DNA of 64,000 bases from an uncultured Prevotellaceae bacterium (GTDB taxonomy: Bacteria > Bacteroidota > Bacteroidia > Bacteroidales > Muribaculaceae): assembly GCA_947167995.1 (NCBI GenBank), contig CAMVKS010000010.1:1-64000 (forward strand), given 5' to 3'. Shown piece by piece: positions 10,074-20,825 of the stretch. Each line of letters begins with the position of its first letter. The stretch's first letter is position 1. The notes below the pieces were generated by a model. The model had not been told where the DNA came from. It did no database searches and was given only the letters and a program-made list of their open reading frames with translations. The position numbers and the translations under genes are program-made.

Positions 10074-10619
10074 TTATTTAGCATTCTTGAAAGGAAGCCC
10101 AAACTCCTTGAGCAGTGCATAACCTTCCTCGTCGGTCTTGGCAGTGGTAACGAAGGTGATGTTCATACCAGTCATCTTGGTCACGTTGTCGATGTTGATT
10201 TCGGGGAAGATGATTTGCTCTGAAACACCCACGGTGTAGTTACCGCGTCCGTCGAGTTTACCCTCGATGCCCTTGAAGTCACGGATGCGTGGCAGGGCGA
10301 TGCGGATGAATCTCTCCATGAACTCATACATGCGGTCGCGACGCAGAGTCACGCGTGCGCCGATAGGCATTTTCTTGCGGAGCTTGAAGTTAGAGATATC
10401 TTTCTTTGAAACTGTTTGAACAGCTTTCTGACCAGTGATGGTGGTGAGCTCGTTGATAGCAGTCTCGATGATTTTCTTGTCCTGAGTAGCGTCGCCCAGA
10501 CCTTCGTTGAGAACAATCTTCACGAGCTTGGGAATCTGCATTGGCGAGCTATAGTTGAATTGCTTCATCAGTGCTGGAGCAATTCTCTCGTCATATTGTT
10601 TCTTGAGTGTAGTAGCCAT
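10074..10619 (-). CDS. rplE: 50S ribosomal protein L5
   Basis: 181 residues; binds 5S rRNA and contacts the P-site t[22 protein letters not shown] and the [11 protein letters not shown] segment are characteristic. Its ATG overlaps the rplX stop by one base (TAATG), so the two are translationally coupled. Confidence 0.97.
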   Translation of the reverse strand: MATTLKKQYDERIAPALMKQFNYSSPMQIPKLVKIVLNEGLGDATQDKKIIETAINELTTITGQKAVQTVSKKDISNFKLRKKMPIGARVTLRRDRMYEFMERFIRIALPRIRDFKGIEGKLDGRGNYTVGVSEQIIFPEINIDNVTKMTGMNITFVTTAKTDEEGYALLKEFGLPFKNAK

Positions 10620-10963
10620 TATTTAATCTCCTCTCCTGATCTTTTAGAATAACGAACTTTCTTTACAACTTTCCCGTTCTCGTCTCTTTCTACATTGAAG
10701 CCAACTCTTGTGGGCTTGGCGTTGCGTCCACTCTTTGGGTCCACTACGTTGAGGTTAGAGATGTGAATGGGAGCCTCTTTCTCGATAATGCCACCCTGAG
10801 GGTACTGGGCATTAGGCTTTGTGCTCTTCTTAATCTTGTTGACACCCTCCACGATAGCTCTGTTTTTCTTAGCATCGATGCTCAAGACGCGACCAGTTTT
10901 ACCCTTATCGTCACCTGCGAGAACATAAACGGTGTCATCCTTTTGTATGTGTAACTTAGCCAT
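10619..10963 (-). CDS. rplX: 50S ribosomal protein L24
   Basis: 114 residues with an N-terminal KOW motif ([19 protein letters not shown]). L24 starts large-subunit assembly. It overlaps rplE by one base at its 3' end. Confidence 0.97.
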   Translation of the reverse strand: MAKLHIQKDDTVYVLAGDDKGKTGRVLSIDAKKNRAIVEGVNKIKKSTKPNAQYPQGGIIEKEAPIHISNLNVVDPKSGRNAKPTRVGFNVERDENGKVVKKVRYSKRSGEEIK

Positions 10964-10987
10964 TTCTTAAATTGTTTTTTTTAAAGA

Positions 10988-11365
10988 TTAAAGAACTTCG
11001 GGAGCGAGTGAAACAATCTTCATGTTAGTAGTGTTGCTTGTGGCACGCAGTTCACGTGCTACCGGCCCGAAGATACGGGTTCCACGAAGCTCACCGGCAT
11101 TGTTCAGAAGCACGCATGCATTGTCATCGAAACGGATGTAAGAACCGTCCTGGCGACGAATCTCTTTCTTGGTTCTAACGACAACAGCGCGTGAAACTGT
11201 ACCTTTCTTAATATCACTTGAAGGGATGGCGTTTTTTACGGTCACGACAATCATGTCGCCTACCGAAGCATAACGACGTCCTGTGCCGCCGAGCACACGA
11301 ATGCAAAGAACCTCACGTGCGCCACTGTTATCGGCAACTGTTAATCTGCTTTCTGCTTGAATCAT
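10988..11365 (-). CDS. rplN: 50S ribosomal protein L14
   Basis: 125 residues, four more than the usual 121-122. [20 protein letters not shown] and [17 protein letters not shown] are invariant L14 segments. It is 2 bp after rpsQ. Confidence 0.97.
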   Translation of the reverse strand: MIQAESRLTVADNSGAREVLCIRVLGGTGRRYASVGDMIVVTVKNAIPSSDIKKGTVSRAVVVRTKKEIRRQDGSYIRFDDNACVLLNNAGELRGTRIFGPVARELRATSNTTNMKIVSLAPEVL

Positions 11366-11367
11366 AA

Positions 11368-11628
11368 TTACTTAGCTTTTTCGATTATTTCAACTAATCT
11401 CCATCTCTTTGTCTTGCTCAGAGGTCGAGTCTCCATCAGGCGCACTGTGTCACCCACATTGCACTCGTTCTTCTCGTCGTGAGCGTGATATTTCTTTGTC
11501 TTGTTGACAAATTTACCATAGATTGGGTGTTTCTCTTTGTACTTCACTGTAACAGTGATAGTCTTGTCACCCTTGTTGCTTGAGACAACCCCAACTCTTT
11601 CTTTTCTTAAATTTCTTTTTTCTTCCAT
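11368..11628 (-). CDS. rpsQ: 30S ribosomal protein S17
   Basis: 86 residues, an OB fold starting with [20 protein letters not shown]; a primary 16S rRNA-binding protein. It lies 35 bp after rpmC. Confidence 0.97.
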   Translation of the reverse strand: MEEKRNLRKERVGVVSSNKGDKTITVTVKYKEKHPIYGKFVNKTKKYHAHDEKNECNVGDTVRLMETRPLSKTKRWRLVEIIEKAK

Positions 11629-11663
11629 TTCTTTGGATGTTGTTAAAAATTTTGGGGATTACT

Positions 11664-11864
11664 TTACTTATTAATTTTGAGCTCGCGAGCACGCAGCTCG
11701 GTTTTCATGCGTGCGATGTTGCGACGGTCAAGAGTTATTTTGGCTGGATTGTCGAGTGGCGAGATAGAATGCTGTATTTTCAGTTGAGCATAGTCTTTCT
11801 CGGCAGCTTCCAAGCGGTCTTTCAACTCCTTGTCGGTCAACTCTCTCAATTCTTCCTGTTTCAT
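11664..11864 (-). CDS. rpmC: 50S ribosomal protein L29
   Basis: 66 residues forming two helices: MKQEELRELTDKELKDRL and NIARMKTELRARELK. L29 lies at the peptide exit tunnel, where it helps dock SRP and trigger factor. Confidence 0.96.
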   Translation of the reverse strand: MKQEELRELTDKELKDRLEAAEKDYAQLKIQHSISPLDNPAKITLDRRNIARMKTELRARELKINK

Positions 11865-11887
11865 AATAGTCTAATGTTTTTTAATAA

Positions 11888-12322
11888 TTACACGTTTTGT
11901 GAAGGATCGTAATCGGGTCTAACAATAAACTTGGTGGGAATAGGAAGCTTTTGAGCGGCGAGGCGGAGAGCCTCTTTAGCGATCTCAAAGCTAACACCGT
12001 CAACCTCGATCAGGACGCGTCCTGGGAAAACGGGAGCAACATATCCTGCCACATCACCTTTACCTTTACCCATGCGCACGTCGGCGGGCTTGCGGGTAAT
12101 GGGCTTGTGTGGGAAGATTCGGATCCAAATATTACCCTCGCGCTGCATGTAACGAGTCACAGCCACACGAGCGGCCTCGATTTGATGAGCGGTGATCCAC
12201 TTCGAGTCAAGAGCTTTGATGCCGAACGAGCCAAAGGCCAGCTGGTTACCGCGCTTGCTGTACTGACGGACCTTACCATCAGAAGGCCTTCTGTATCTTA
12301 AACGTTTTGGTTGTTGTAACAT
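11888..12322 (-). CDS. rplP: 50S ribosomal protein L16
   Basis: 144 residues; [20 protein letters not shown] and [20 protein letters not shown] are the family marks. It organises the A-site tRNA region of the large subunit. Order rpsC-rplP-rpmC is standard. Confidence 0.97.
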   Translation of the reverse strand: MLQQPKRLRYRRPSDGKVRQYSKRGNQLAFGSFGIKALDSKWITAHQIEAARVAVTRYMQREGNIWIRIFPHKPITRKPADVRMGKGKGDVAGYVAPVFPGRVLIEVDGVSFEIAKEALRLAAQKLPIPTKFIVRPDYDPSQNV

Positions 12323-12356
12323 TTCTTTGTCTTGTTAAAAAATCACACAATAATGA

Positions 12357-13076
12357 TTAACGGTTGTTCTTGCGACGGAACGAGCCACGACGGTTTCCAC
12401 CCTGGCGGCGGTCGTTTCCTGAAGAAGCGAAGTTAGGAGCGAGGTCTTTCTTGCCATAGACTTCTCCGCGGCAGATCCACACCTTGATGCCAATGAGGCC
12501 CACCTTGGTGAGAGCTGGAGCGAGAGCGTAGTCGATGTCGGCACGCAGGGTGTGCAGTGGAGTACGTCCTTCCTTGAACATTTCGGAACGAGCCATTTCG
12601 GCACCGTTGAGACGTCCGCTCACCTGAACCTTGATACCCTCGGCACCGATTCTCATAGTCGAAGCGATAGCCATTTTCACAGCACGGCGATAGGCGATCT
12701 TGCCTTCGATTTGGCGTGCGATGGTGTTAGCCACGATTTCGGCGTCGAGTTCGGGGCGCTTAACTTCGTAGATATTGATTTGAACGTCCTTGCTGGTGAG
12801 CTTCTTGAGCTCTTCCTTGAGGTTGTCGACATCCTTGCCACCCTTGCCAATGATTTGTCCTGGGCGTGCAGTGCAGATGGTGATGGTCACCAGCTTGAGA
12901 GTTCTCTCGATAACGATGCGTGACACGCTAGCCTTAGCCAGACGCACGCTGAGATACTTGCGGATTTTGCTATCCTCGAGCAGAGTATCTCCATAATTAC
13001 TGCCACCATACCAGTTGGAATCCCAACCACGGATGATGCCTAAACGATTACTGATTGGATTTACTTTCTGTCCCAT
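12357..13076 (-). CDS. rpsC: 30S ribosomal protein S3
   Basis: 239 residues. A KH domain (about 40-110, with the [20 protein letters not shown] loop) precedes the C-terminal S3 domain; the tail is a basic, Gly/Arg/Asn-rich extension ([20 protein letters not shown]). S3 lines the mRNA entry tunnel. Confidence 0.97.
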   Translation of the reverse strand: MGQKVNPISNRLGIIRGWDSNWYGGSNYGDTLLEDSKIRKYLSVRLAKASVSRIVIERTLKLVTITICTARPGQIIGKGGKDVDNLKEELKKLTSKDVQINIYEVKRPELDAEIVANTIARQIEGKIAYRRAVKMAIASTMRIGAEGIKVQVSGRLNGAEMARSEMFKEGRTPLHTLRADIDYALAPALTKVGLIGIKVWICRGEVYGKKDLAPNFASSGNDRRQGGNRRGSFRRKNNR

Positions 13077-13084
13077 ATCTTCAA

Positions 13085-13489
13085 TTATGCGTCTTGTTTG
13101 TTAATAGTGTCAAGATAGATAGTCACGTGGTTAGAACGCTTGCGGATGCGATATCCACGTCCTTGAGGAGCTGGGCGGAGTCTCTTGAGCATTGGAGCGC
13201 AATCAACATAGATAGTCTTGATATAGAGTTCTCCGTCCTCGGCTTTCTTACCATTCTTCTGCTCCCAGTTAGAGATAGCGCTCTTGAGCAGCTTCTCAAC
13301 GTCGGCAGCAGCCTGCTTATTGGAAAAATGAAGGAGGCCGAGAGCCTTGAAGGCTTCTTGTCCGCGAACCATATCGGCCACGAGTCTCATCTTGCGAGGA
13401 GAGCTGGGCACGTTCATGAGCCTTGCACTGCATTGCTCGCGACGGGCTTCCTTGATCTTGTTGGCTGATTCTCTTTTTCTTTTACCCAT
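13085..13489 (-). CDS. rplV: 50S ribosomal protein L22
   Basis: 134 residues; the beta-hairpin [20 protein letters not shown] reaches into the exit tunnel, where changes elsewhere confer macrolide resistance. It begins 8 bp before rpsC. Confidence 0.97.
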   Translation of the reverse strand: MGKRKRESANKIKEARREQCSARLMNVPSSPRKMRLVADMVRGQEAFKALGLLHFSNKQAAADVEKLLKSAISNWEQKNGKKAEDGELYIKTIYVDCAPMLKRLRPAPQGRGYRIRKRSNHVTIYLDTINKQDA

Positions 13490-13536
13490 TGTATTTTAAT
13501 TCTTTTTTTGTCAATGTAAAGTTCCCGGGTCCTGGA

Positions 13537-13803
13537 TTACTTGTTGTTGCCGCTGTGTCCACGGAAGGTGCGAGTTGGGGCGAATTCACCCAGCTTGTGT
13601 CCCACCATGTTCTCGGTGATGTAAACGGGAATAAACTTGTTGCCATTGTGTACTGCTATTGTGTGACCCACGAAGTCGGGCGAAATCATCGAAGCGCGTG
13701 ACCAAGTCTTGACCACGGCCTTTTTGCCGCTCTCGTTCATAGCGTCAATCTTCTTCTCGAGCTTGACACAGATGTAAGGACCTTTTTTTAATGATCGACT
13801 CAT
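13537..13803 (-). CDS. rpsS: 30S ribosomal protein S19
   Basis: 88 residues, [20 protein letters not shown], with the conserved [19 protein letters not shown]-terminus. It pairs with S13 in the subunit head. Confidence 0.97.
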   Translation of the reverse strand: MSRSLKKGPYICVKLEKKIDAMNESGKKAVVKTWSRASMISPDFVGHTIAVHNGNKFIPVYITENMVGHKLGEFAPTRTFRGHSGNNK

Positions 13804-13823
13804 AGTTTAAACTTTAATTCAAA

Positions 13824-14648
13824 TTACTTCTTTCTTCTTTCAATAATGTACTTAGAAGATGCCTTCTTAGGAGCTCTTGTCTTCAAGCCCTTAGCATAGA
13901 TACCAGTGCGAGAGCGTGGGTGTCCACCAGACTGACGTCCTTCACCACCACCCATTGGGTGATCAACAGGATTCATAACTACACCGCGGTTGTGAGGACG
14001 GCGTCCCAACCAGCGTGAGCGTCCAGCCTTACCCGACTGCTCAAGAGCGTGGTCGCTGTTGCCAACGACACCAACAGTGGCGCGGCAAGTGGCAAGAATC
14101 TTGCGAGTTTCGCCCGAAGGTAATTTGATGATTGCATAGCTGCCATCACGCGAGGTGAGCTGTGCAAATGTTCCAGCACTACGAGCAATGCGTGCCCCTT
14201 GTCCTGGGCGCATCTCGATGTTGTGAATTAAAGTACCAACAGGAATGTTACTTAGTGGAAGCGCGTTTCCCACTTCGGGGGCCACGTTCTCACCGCTTTC
14301 TACTGTAGCACCAACTTCGAGTCCGTTGGGAGCAACAATGTAAGCTTTGTAGCCATCAACGTAGTAAAGCAGCGCAATGCGAGCCGAACGGTTAGGATCG
14401 TACTCTATCGACTTTACACGAGCTGGCACACCGTCTTTGTTTCTCTTGAAGTCGATGATACGATAGCGACGCTTGTGACCACCACCCCTGAAATAGGAAG
14501 TGCGGTGACCCTCGCTGTTGCGACCGCCGGTCTTGCGCAATCCGACTGTAAGAGACTTTTCTGGTGTAGTCTTTGTGATGTTGTCAAATACACCAATAAT
14601 CTTGTGTCTTTGCCCCGGTGTTGTGGGCTTCAATTTTCTTACTGCCAT
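13824..14648 (-). CDS. rplB: 50S ribosomal protein L2
   Basis: 274 residues; OB and SH3-like domains followed by a C-terminal extension. The motif [17 protein letters not shown] contains the histidine associated with the peptidyl-transferase centre. Confidence 0.98.
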   Translation of the reverse strand: MAVRKLKPTTPGQRHKIIGVFDNITKTTPEKSLTVGLRKTGGRNSEGHRTSYFRGGGHKRRYRIIDFKRNKDGVPARVKSIEYDPNRSARIALLYYVDGYKAYIVAPNGLEVGATVESGENVAPEVGNALPLSNIPVGTLIHNIEMRPGQGARIARSAGTFAQLTSRDGSYAIIKLPSGETRKILATCRATVGVVGNSDHALEQSGKAGRSRWLGRRPHNRGVVMNPVDHPMGGGEGRQSGGHPRSRTGIYAKGLKTRAPKKASSKYIIERRKK

Positions 14649-14656
14649 TTTATTAA

Positions 14657-14947
14657 TTATAAGTTGCTATAGAAATCAATAGTTTGTCCTTCGGCAAGAG
14701 TCACGATAGCTTTCTTGAAAGCAGCAGTGGCACCTCTTTGAATACCGGTGCGGGTGTAGCGCTGTTTCTTCTTGCCGTTATAGTTCATAGTCTTAATCTC
14801 AACCACCTTGACATCGTAGAGCTCCTCGATGAGGTCACGAATCTGATACTTGTTGGCATCGGGAGAAACTTTGAAAGAAAAGCGGTTGTTTTTTTCGCTT
14901 ATTGCGTTAGCCTTCTCGGTAACGATGGGAATGATTTGAATATCCAT
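14657..14947 (-). CDS. rplW: 50S ribosomal protein L23
   Basis: 96 residues ([20 protein letters not shown], then [20 protein letters not shown]). L23 is the docking site of trigger factor and SRP at the tunnel exit. It is 8 bp before rplB. Confidence 0.97.
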   Translation of the reverse strand: MDIQIIPIVTEKANAISEKNNRFSFKVSPDANKYQIRDLIEELYDVKVVEIKTMNYNGKKKQRYTRTGIQRGATAAFKKAIVTLAEGQTIDFYSNL

Positions 14948-14973
14948 TGTATTATATTTTCTCCTTAAGATGA

Positions 14974-15597
14974 TTAAAATTTGTTCATTACTTCGATACT
15001 GCTCTCGGTAACGATCATCGCCTTGTTGTTGAGCACGCGGTAAGTGTTGAGTTCACGAGCAGTGCAGATGCTTGCGTTCTCGACGTTGCGAACCGACTTG
15101 TACACATTCTCCATAACAGTGTCAAGCACGAGCATGACTTTCTTGCCATCGAGGTTCAAAGCCTTGGTGATGGCGATGAAGTTCTTGGTTTTAGGAGCGT
15201 CGAAGTTGAAGTCCTCAACAACGATGATCTGGTTGTTCTGAGCCTTGAAAGTGAGAGCCGAGCGACGTGCGAGCTCTTTAACTTTCTTGTTGAGCTTGGT
15301 GTAGTAGTTGCGTGGTCTTGGACCAAACACTCTGCCACCACCATGGAACAAGGGCGACTTGATGTCACCGTGGCGTGCACCGCCACCACCCTTCTGGCGT
15401 CCGAGCTTCTTGGTTGAGCCTGTGATCTCACTTCTCTCTTTAGACTTGTGTGTGCCTTGACGCTGGTTGCCAAGATATTGCTTCACACTCAGGTAAACGA
15501 CGTGCTCGTTGGGCTCTGGTATAGCAAATACCTCGTCGTTGAGGGTCACCTTCTTACCTGTATCTTGTCCATTGATATTATATACTGCAAGTTCCAT
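14974..15597 (-). CDS. rplD: 50S ribosomal protein L4
   Basis: 207 residues. The long loop [20 protein letters not shown] extends into the exit tunnel. In E. coli L4 represses the S10 operon; no leader of that kind was identified before rpsJ here. Confidence 0.97.
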   Translation of the reverse strand: MELAVYNINGQDTGKKVTLNDEVFAIPEPNEHVVYLSVKQYLGNQRQGTHKSKERSEITGSTKKLGRQKGGGGARHGDIKSPLFHGGGRVFGPRPRNYYTKLNKKVKELARRSALTFKAQNNQIIVVEDFNFDAPKTKNFIAITKALNLDGKKVMLVLDTVMENVYKSVRNVENASICTARELNTYRVLNNKAMIVTESSIEVMNKF

Positions 15598-15600
15598 AGT

Positions 15601-16218
15601 TTACTTCATGATTGAAATGATTGAACCTTTGCTACCTGGAACCGAACCCTTCACGATGAGGAGGTTGTTCTCAGGCAAAATCTTGATGATCTCGAGATTT
15701 TGAACAGTAACTCTCTCGTTACCCATCTGTCCGGCCATACGCATGCCTTTGAAGACTTTGGCTGGGTAAGAGCACGCACCGATAGAACCTGGCGCGCGGA
15801 AGCGGTCGTCCTGACCGTGTGTCTTTTGGCCGACACCACCAAAACCATGGCGTTTTACAACACCCTGGAAACCTTTACCTTTAGAGGTTCCAATCACGTC
15901 AACATAGTGGTCTTCGTTGAAGAACTCGACGGTGAAGACATCACCAGTCTTGTACTCTCCATTAAATCCTTTGAACTCGGCCAAGTGTCTTTGTGGCTTT
16001 ACTCCAGCTTTCTTGAAGTGACCAGCCTCGGGCTTTGTTGTGTGCTTGTCTTTCTTCTCGATGTAACCGAGCTGCAAAGCCTCATAGCCGTCATTTTCGA
16101 TTGTTTTCACTTGAGTAACTACACAAGGACCTACTTCGATAACAGTGCACGGTACATTCTTACCGTCGGCACTGAAAACGGATGTCATTCCGATTTTCTT
16201 TCCTAATAATCCTGGCAT
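15601..16218 (-). CDS. rplC: 50S ribosomal protein L3
   Basis: 205 residues; [20 protein letters not shown] and [19 protein letters not shown] are family signatures. L3 reaches the peptidyl-transferase centre. Three bases separate it from rplD. Confidence 0.97.
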   Translation of the reverse strand: MPGLLGKKIGMTSVFSADGKNVPCTVIEVGPCVVTQVKTIENDGYEALQLGYIEKKDKHTTKPEAGHFKKAGVKPQRHLAEFKGFNGEYKTGDVFTVEFFNEDHYVDVIGTSKGKGFQGVVKRHGFGGVGQKTHGQDDRFRAPGSIGACSYPAKVFKGMRMAGQMGNERVTVQNLEIIKILPENNLLIVKGSVPGSKGSIISIMK

Positions 16219-16282
16219 TTCTCTTAAATTTTAAAAATTACTTACTAAATCACTTAAATGTTTCTTGTTGATAACAGTGTCA

Positions 16283-16588
16283 TTACACTTTGATTTCCAC
16301 TTCTACTCCGCTGGGCAGCTCAAGCTTCATCAGCGCGTCAACGGTCTTGGCTGTCGAGCTGTAGATGTCGATGAGACGCTTGTAGGCACTCAGTTGGAAC
16401 TGCTCGCGAGACTTCTTGTTAACGAAGGTCGAGCGGTTTACAGTGAAGATGCGCTTGTGAGTTGGCAGAGGAATTGGACCGCTAACAACAGCGCCGGTGC
16501 TCTTAACTGTTCTAACAATCTTCTCGGCCGATTTGTCAACCAAGTTGTGATCGTAAGATTTTAGTTTAATTCTAATTTTTTGGCTCAT
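16283..16588 (-). CDS. rpsJ: 30S ribosomal protein S10
   Basis: 101 residues; [20 protein letters not shown], with the long loop [20 protein letters not shown]. It also serves as NusE in antitermination complexes. It is only 18 bp after fusA, with no tuf gene between, so the str and S10 groups read as one unit. Confidence 0.97.
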   Translation of the reverse strand: MSQKIRIKLKSYDHNLVDKSAEKIVRTVKSTGAVVSGPIPLPTHKRIFTVNRSTFVNKKSREQFQLSAYKRLIDIYSSTAKTVDALMKLELPSGVEVEIKV

Positions 16589-16606
16589 ATTTGTTAAAAA
16601 ATAAAG

Positions 16607-18730
16607 TTATTTCAGTAAATCTACTCTCCCACCCACTTGCGCAAGCACCTTCTGAGCTATTGCGGTGCCCACCTGTGCGAAGTGAGAGAACGACATAGTA
16701 GAAGTTGCGCGGCCCGATGTGATGGTTCTCAGGGCTGTCACATAACCGAACATCTCGGCCAGAGGTGCTGTAGCCTTTACGATGCGGCAACCGGTGCGGC
16801 TTGTCTCCATGCCGAGCACCTGTCCGCGACGCTTGTTGAGGTCTCCAATCACATCACCCATGTTTTCCTCGGGTGTTACCACCTCCACCTTCATGATGGG
16901 CTCGAGGAGAACGGGGCCGGCTTGTGCGCATGCCTTCTTGAAAGCTTGAATAGCGCAGATTTCAAACGACAATTGGTCGCTGTCGACGGGATGATAGCTA
17001 CCGTCGATGACGGTGACTTTGATTCCCTCGACGGGGTAGTTGGCAAGCACGCCATTGCGCATGGCAGTGGTGAAGCCCTTCTGGATGGCGGGGATGTATT
17101 CCTTGGGAATGTTTCCGCCCTTGACCTCGTCGATGAACTGCAATGTTCCGTCAAAGTCGTCGTCGGCAGGCTCTATACGGCAGATGATGTCGGCAAACTT
17201 GCCCTTACCACCAGTCTGCTTCTTGAACACCTCACGCAGCTCCACAGCCTTTGTGATGGCCTCCTTGTAGCTCACCTGTGGCAAGCCCTGGTTGCACTCC
17301 ACCTTGAACTCACGACGCAAGCGGTCGATGATGATGTCGAGGTGAAGCTCACCCATGCCGCGGATGATGGTCTGGCCGGTCTCCTCGTTGGTCTCCACTT
17401 GGAAGGTGGGGTCCTCCTCGGCGAGCTTCTGCAGACCCACGCCCAGGCGGTCGAGGTCGTTCTGAGTCTTAGGCTCCACCGCGATGCCAATCACTGGCTC
17501 GGGGAAATCCATAGCCTCAAGCACGATGGGGTGCTTCTCGTCACAAAGTGTGTCGCCAGTGCGCACGTCCTTGAATCCCACGCCTGCGCCTATGTCGCCG
17601 CAGCCAATAGACTCCATGGGGTTCTGGTGGTTGCTGTGCATCTGGAACAGTCTCGAGATGCGCTCCTTCTTGCCAGAACGTGAATTGAAGACATAGCTGC
17701 CAGCGTCGATCTGACCCGAGTAAACACGGAAGAACACGAGTCGTCCCACATAGGGGTCGGTGGCAATCTTGAACACCAGTGCACACATTGGCTCCTCGAA
17801 GAGGGGGCGACGTGCCTCCTCCTTGTCGGGGTCGTCGATGGCATGGCCTGTCACCTCGGGGCTGTCCTCGGGGCTGGGCAGGTAGGCGCACACTGCGTCG
17901 AGCAATGGCTGAACGCCCTTGTTCTTGAACGAGCTGCCGCAGAGCATGGGAACAATCTCCATCTGCAGCGTCGCGTTGCGAAGCGCGTTCTTTATCTCCT
18001 GCTCGGTGATGTCCTCGGGGCAGTCGAAGTACTTGGTCATCAGGTCGTCGTCAAACTCGGCGATTTTCTCCAGCATCTCGTCACGATACTGCTGGCACTC
18101 GTCGAGCATGTCGGCTGGGATGTCCTCTACCGAATACTCGGCACCCATGGTCTCGTCGTGCCAGTAGAGGGCCTTCATCTTCACCAGGTCAACCACACCC
18201 TTGAAATGCTCCTCGGCGCCTATCGGCAGCTCGATGGGACATGGGTTGGCACCCAGCACGTCATGAATCTGTCGTGCCACCTCGAGATAGTTGGCTCCGG
18301 CACGGTCCATCTTGTTGACGTAGGCGATGCGTGGCACGTTGTACTTGTCGGCCTGACGCCACACTGTCTCGCTTTGAGGCTCAACGCCTCCCACTGCACA
18401 GAAAGTGGCGATAGCTCCGTCGAGCACTCTGAGCGAACGCTCCACCTCTACAGTGAAGTCAACGTGTCCAGGGGTGTCGATGAGGTTGATCTTGAATTTC
18501 TTGTCGTTGTAGTTCCAGAAAGCTGTTGTAGCTGCCGAAGTGATGGTGATGCCACGCTCCTGTTCCTGGACCATCCAGTCCATGGTAGCGGCACCATCAT
18601 GCACCTCACCAATCTTGTGGGTGAGGCCGGTGTAGAACAATATGCGCTCTGAAGTGGTCGTCTTACCGGCATCGATGTGTGCCATGATACCGATATTACG
18701 AGTCAATTTCAGGTTGTCGTCAGCTTTCAT
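16607..18730 (-). CDS. fusA: Translation elongation factor G
   Basis: 707 residues; the GTPase that drives translocation and, with RRF, recycling. The G motifs are complete: AHIDAGKTT (P loop), DTPGHVDF and NKMD. Domains II-V follow, and PQVSYKEAI marks domain IV. Tuf, which follows fusA in many bacteria, is absent here. Confidence 0.98.
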   Translation of the reverse strand: MKADDNLKLTRNIGIMAHIDAGKTTTSERILFYTGLTHKIGEVHDGAATMDWMVQEQERGITITSAATTAFWNYNDKKFKINLIDTPGHVDFTVEVERSLRVLDGAIATFCAVGGVEPQSETVWRQADKYNVPRIAYVNKMDRAGANYLEVARQIHDVLGANPCPIELPIGAEEHFKGVVDLVKMKALYWHDETMGAEYSVEDIPADMLDECQQYRDEMLEKIAEFDDDLMTKYFDCPEDITEQEIKNALRNATLQMEIVPMLCGSSFKNKGVQPLLDAVCAYLPSPEDSPEVTGHAIDDPDKEEARRPLFEEPMCALVFKIATDPYVGRLVFFRVYSGQIDAGSYVFNSRSGKKERISRLFQMHSNHQNPMESIGCGDIGAGVGFKDVRTGDTLCDEKHPIVLEAMDFPEPVIGIAVEPKTQNDLDRLGVGLQKLAEEDPTFQVETNEETGQTIIRGMGELHLDIIIDRLRREFKVECNQGLPQVSYKEAITKAVELREVFKKQTGGKGKFADIICRIEPADDDFDGTLQFIDEVKGGNIPKEYIPAIQKGFTTAMRNGVLANYPVEGIKVTVIDGSYHPVDSDQLSFEICAIQAFKKACAQAGPVLLEPIMKVEVVTPEENMGDVIGDLNKRRGQVLGMETSRTGCRIVKATAPLAEMFGYVTALRTITSGRATSTMSFSHFAQVGTAIAQKVLAQVGGRVDLLK

Positions 18731-18755
18731 CTCTATATCTTCCTATTACTTTTAA

Positions 18756-19232
18756 TCAAAATCTGAAGTGAGCAAATGCACGGTTAGCCTCGGCCATGCG
18801 GTGCATGTCCTCCTTGCGCTTGAACGCGCCACCCTGCTCATTGTAAGCGTCCATAATCTCAGCAGCGAGCTTGTCGGCCATAGTCTTGCCGCCACGCTTG
18901 CGTGCATAGTTAATCATATTCTTCATCGAAATTGATTCCTTGCGATCGGGGCGAATCTCAGTAGGAACCTGGAATGTAGCGCCACCGATACGACGAGACT
19001 TAACCTCTACTTGAGGTGTAATCTTCTCGAGAGCCTCTTTCCAAATCTCAAGAGGAGCTTTCTCTTCACTCTTCATCTTGCCACCCACCAGGTCGAGGGC
19101 GCTGTAGAAGATGCGATAAGAAGTGTTCTTCTTACCATCCAACATCAGGTGATTGACGAATTTCGAAACTCGCACGTCACCGAACTTAGGATCGGGCAAA
19201 ATGATCCTTTTCTTTGGCTTAGCCTTTCTCAT
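18756..19232 (-). CDS. rpsG: 30S ribosomal protein S7
   Basis: 158 residues; [19 protein letters not shown] and the C-terminal [11 protein letters not shown] are typical. S7 starts assembly of the 30S head. The 169-bp gap to rpsL (19233-19401) is AT-rich and holds no gene. Confidence 0.97.
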   Translation of the reverse strand: MRKAKPKKRIILPDPKFGDVRVSKFVNHLMLDGKKNTSYRIFYSALDLVGGKMKSEEKAPLEIWKEALEKITPQVEVKSRRIGGATFQVPTEIRPDRKESISMKNMINYARKRGGKTMADKLAAEIMDAYNEQGGAFKRKEDMHRMAEANRAFAHFRF

Positions 19233-19401
19233 TTTTTTAAAAAAAATTGTAGTTTTTGTCCGCTTGGTTGTTTGCTTCTTTGTTCTTCAACGGCCGACTC
19301 TTCGGTCCATTTACTCAACCCAAATTAAATCAATCCAAATTATCAAAAACTAAGTTTAAAAATTTCTGTTTGTTTTTGTAGTAAAAAATTGGTCTCGCGC
19401 T

Positions 19402-19785
19402 TTACTTCTTGGCTGCCTTGGGACGCTTGGCGCCGTACTTAGAGCGGCGTTGTGTGCGACCGGCAACACCAGCGGTGTCGAGCGTTCCGCGCACGATGTG
19501 GTAACGAACGCCTGGGAGGTCCTTAACACGACCGCCGCGCACCATTACGATTGAGTGCTCCTGGAGGTTGTGGCCCTCGCCTGGGATGTAAGAGTTCACC
19601 TCTTTACCGTTAGTTAATCTCACACGTGCAACTTTGCGCATAGCCGAGTTTGGCTTCTTAGGTGTGGTGGTGTAAACACGCACGCACACGCCACGACGCT
19701 GTGGGCAAGAATCCAAAGCAGGCGACTTGCTGGTAGACTCCAGTGAAGTGCGACCTTTTCTTACTAATTGCTGAATTGTTGGCAT
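19402..19785 (-). CDS. rpsL: 30S ribosomal protein S12
   Basis: 127 residues; decoding-centre protein. [16 protein letters not shown] and [11 protein letters not shown] keep the lysines (E. coli K43 and K88 equivalents) whose replacement gives streptomycin resistance, so the sequence is of the sensitive type. It is the first gene of the superoperon. Confidence 0.98.
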   Translation of the reverse strand: MPTIQQLVRKGRTSLESTSKSPALDSCPQRRGVCVRVYTTTPKKPNSAMRKVARVRLTNGKEVNSYIPGEGHNLQEHSIVMVRGGRVKDLPGVRYHIVRGTLDTAGVAGRTQRRSKYGAKRPKAAKK

Positions 19786-19933
19786 CTTAGTTTAGTTTTA
19801 CTTTGTTTTTTTGAAAAAATAAATATTACTTAGTTTCTAAAAATGCCTTTAGGTGAAAGCACACTCCTTTTTATCTCTCACTAAATCAACGATTTAGTCA
19901 AAGAAAAGGGTCGCTTTTTGCCCAAAAGCGTTG

Positions 19934-19965
19934 CAAAGTTACTAACTAATTGTCTAACAACCAAA
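19934..19965 (-). promoter_or_regulatory. Promoter of the rpsL-rplQ superoperon
   Basis: Read on the minus strand, a -33 TTTG (19962-19965) is separated by exactly 20 bp from TAACTTTG (19934-19941), the Bacteroidetes primary-sigma consensus. The predicted transcript would carry a leader of about 140 nt before rpsL. Confidence 0.8.
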
Positions 19966-20076
19966 TGTTTTTAGCCCATTAAGATAGTTATTTGGCCTAT
20001 ATATAATATAATGTAAACTCCCCAAAATCACCTAAAGTGGTCGATTTCAGGGAGTTTACGAGAGAGCGTTATTTTA

Positions 20077-20628
20077 TCAAAATTCCAAAGATTTAACATC
20101 TTTTAACCGCACTCCTTTCTTGTCTTTGTCGCTCAGCGTCATTTCTTCTGGTTTTATGAGCCAGTCGATGTCCAAATCGGGGTCGTTGAAAGCGATGGTC
20201 ATTTCGCTTTGTGGGGCATACACATTGTCGACTTTATACTGGAACTGAGCCACATCGCTGAGCACGGCAAAGCCGTGGGCGAAACCGCGCGGGATGAACA
20301 GCTGCTCGCCTCTCTCGTGCGAGAGTCTCACCGCCACATGCTGGCCGCGTGTGGGGCTATCGGGGCGCAAGTCGAGAGCCACATCGAGCACCTCGCCCAT
20401 CGACACCCGCACCAGCTTGGCCTGGCTCCACTCGCCACGCTGCAGGTGCAACCCCCGAAGCACTCCCCGGCTCGACAATGACTCATTGTCCTGAACAAAG
20501 TTGACCTCGCCCACATGGGCCTCAAACTCATTCTGTTTCCATGTCTCACTGAAGTAGCCACGGCTGTCGCCAAACCGCTGCGGCTTGATGAGCCATACGC
20601 CTTTTATTTCCAGTTCCTGAAATTCCAT
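20077..20628 (-). CDS. rfbC: dTDP-4-dehydrorhamnose 3,5-epimerase
   Basis: 183 residues, the usual RmlC length; converts dTDP-4-keto-6-deoxyglucose to the L-lyxo form in dTDP-rhamnose synthesis. The cupin core includes FVQDNESLSSRGVLRGLHLQ, whose histidine is the catalytic base, and EQLFIPRGFAHGFAVLSD. No other rhamnose genes lie beside it, so it is not in a full rml operon here. Confidence 0.93.
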   Translation of the reverse strand: MEFQELEIKGVWLIKPQRFGDSRGYFSETWKQNEFEAHVGEVNFVQDNESLSSRGVLRGLHLQRGEWSQAKLVRVSMGEVLDVALDLRPDSPTRGQHVAVRLSHERGEQLFIPRGFAHGFAVLSDVAQFQYKVDNVYAPQSEMTIAFNDPDLDIDWLIKPEEMTLSDKDKKGVRLKDVKSLEF

Positions 20629-20740
20629 TTGTTGTGTGTTACAATATTCATTTATGTAGGGAGAGGGGCATCCAGCAATCCCCCACTCCGTCTCTACACA
20701 TTATTTATATAATATATGGGCACAAAATTAATAAAAAAAA

Positions 20741-20771
20741 TTCGTTTATAATGAAAAATCCACTATTTTTG
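20741..20771 (+). promoter_or_regulatory. Promoter of the GlmU-family gene
   Basis: TATTTTTG (20764-20771) with TTCG 19 bp upstream, a near match to the -33 TTTG. The start codon is 54 bp downstream. Confidence 0.55.
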
Positions 20772-20825
20772 CATCCTGAAATAAAAAATTGACCTAATGC
20801 ATACCAATGCTACACATTATTTAAT

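Noticed and set aside
16589..16606. Site where tuf might be expected between fusA and rpsJ
   Set aside because: Only 18 bp lie there; absence of tuf at this position is usual for the phylum and is not a deletion scar.
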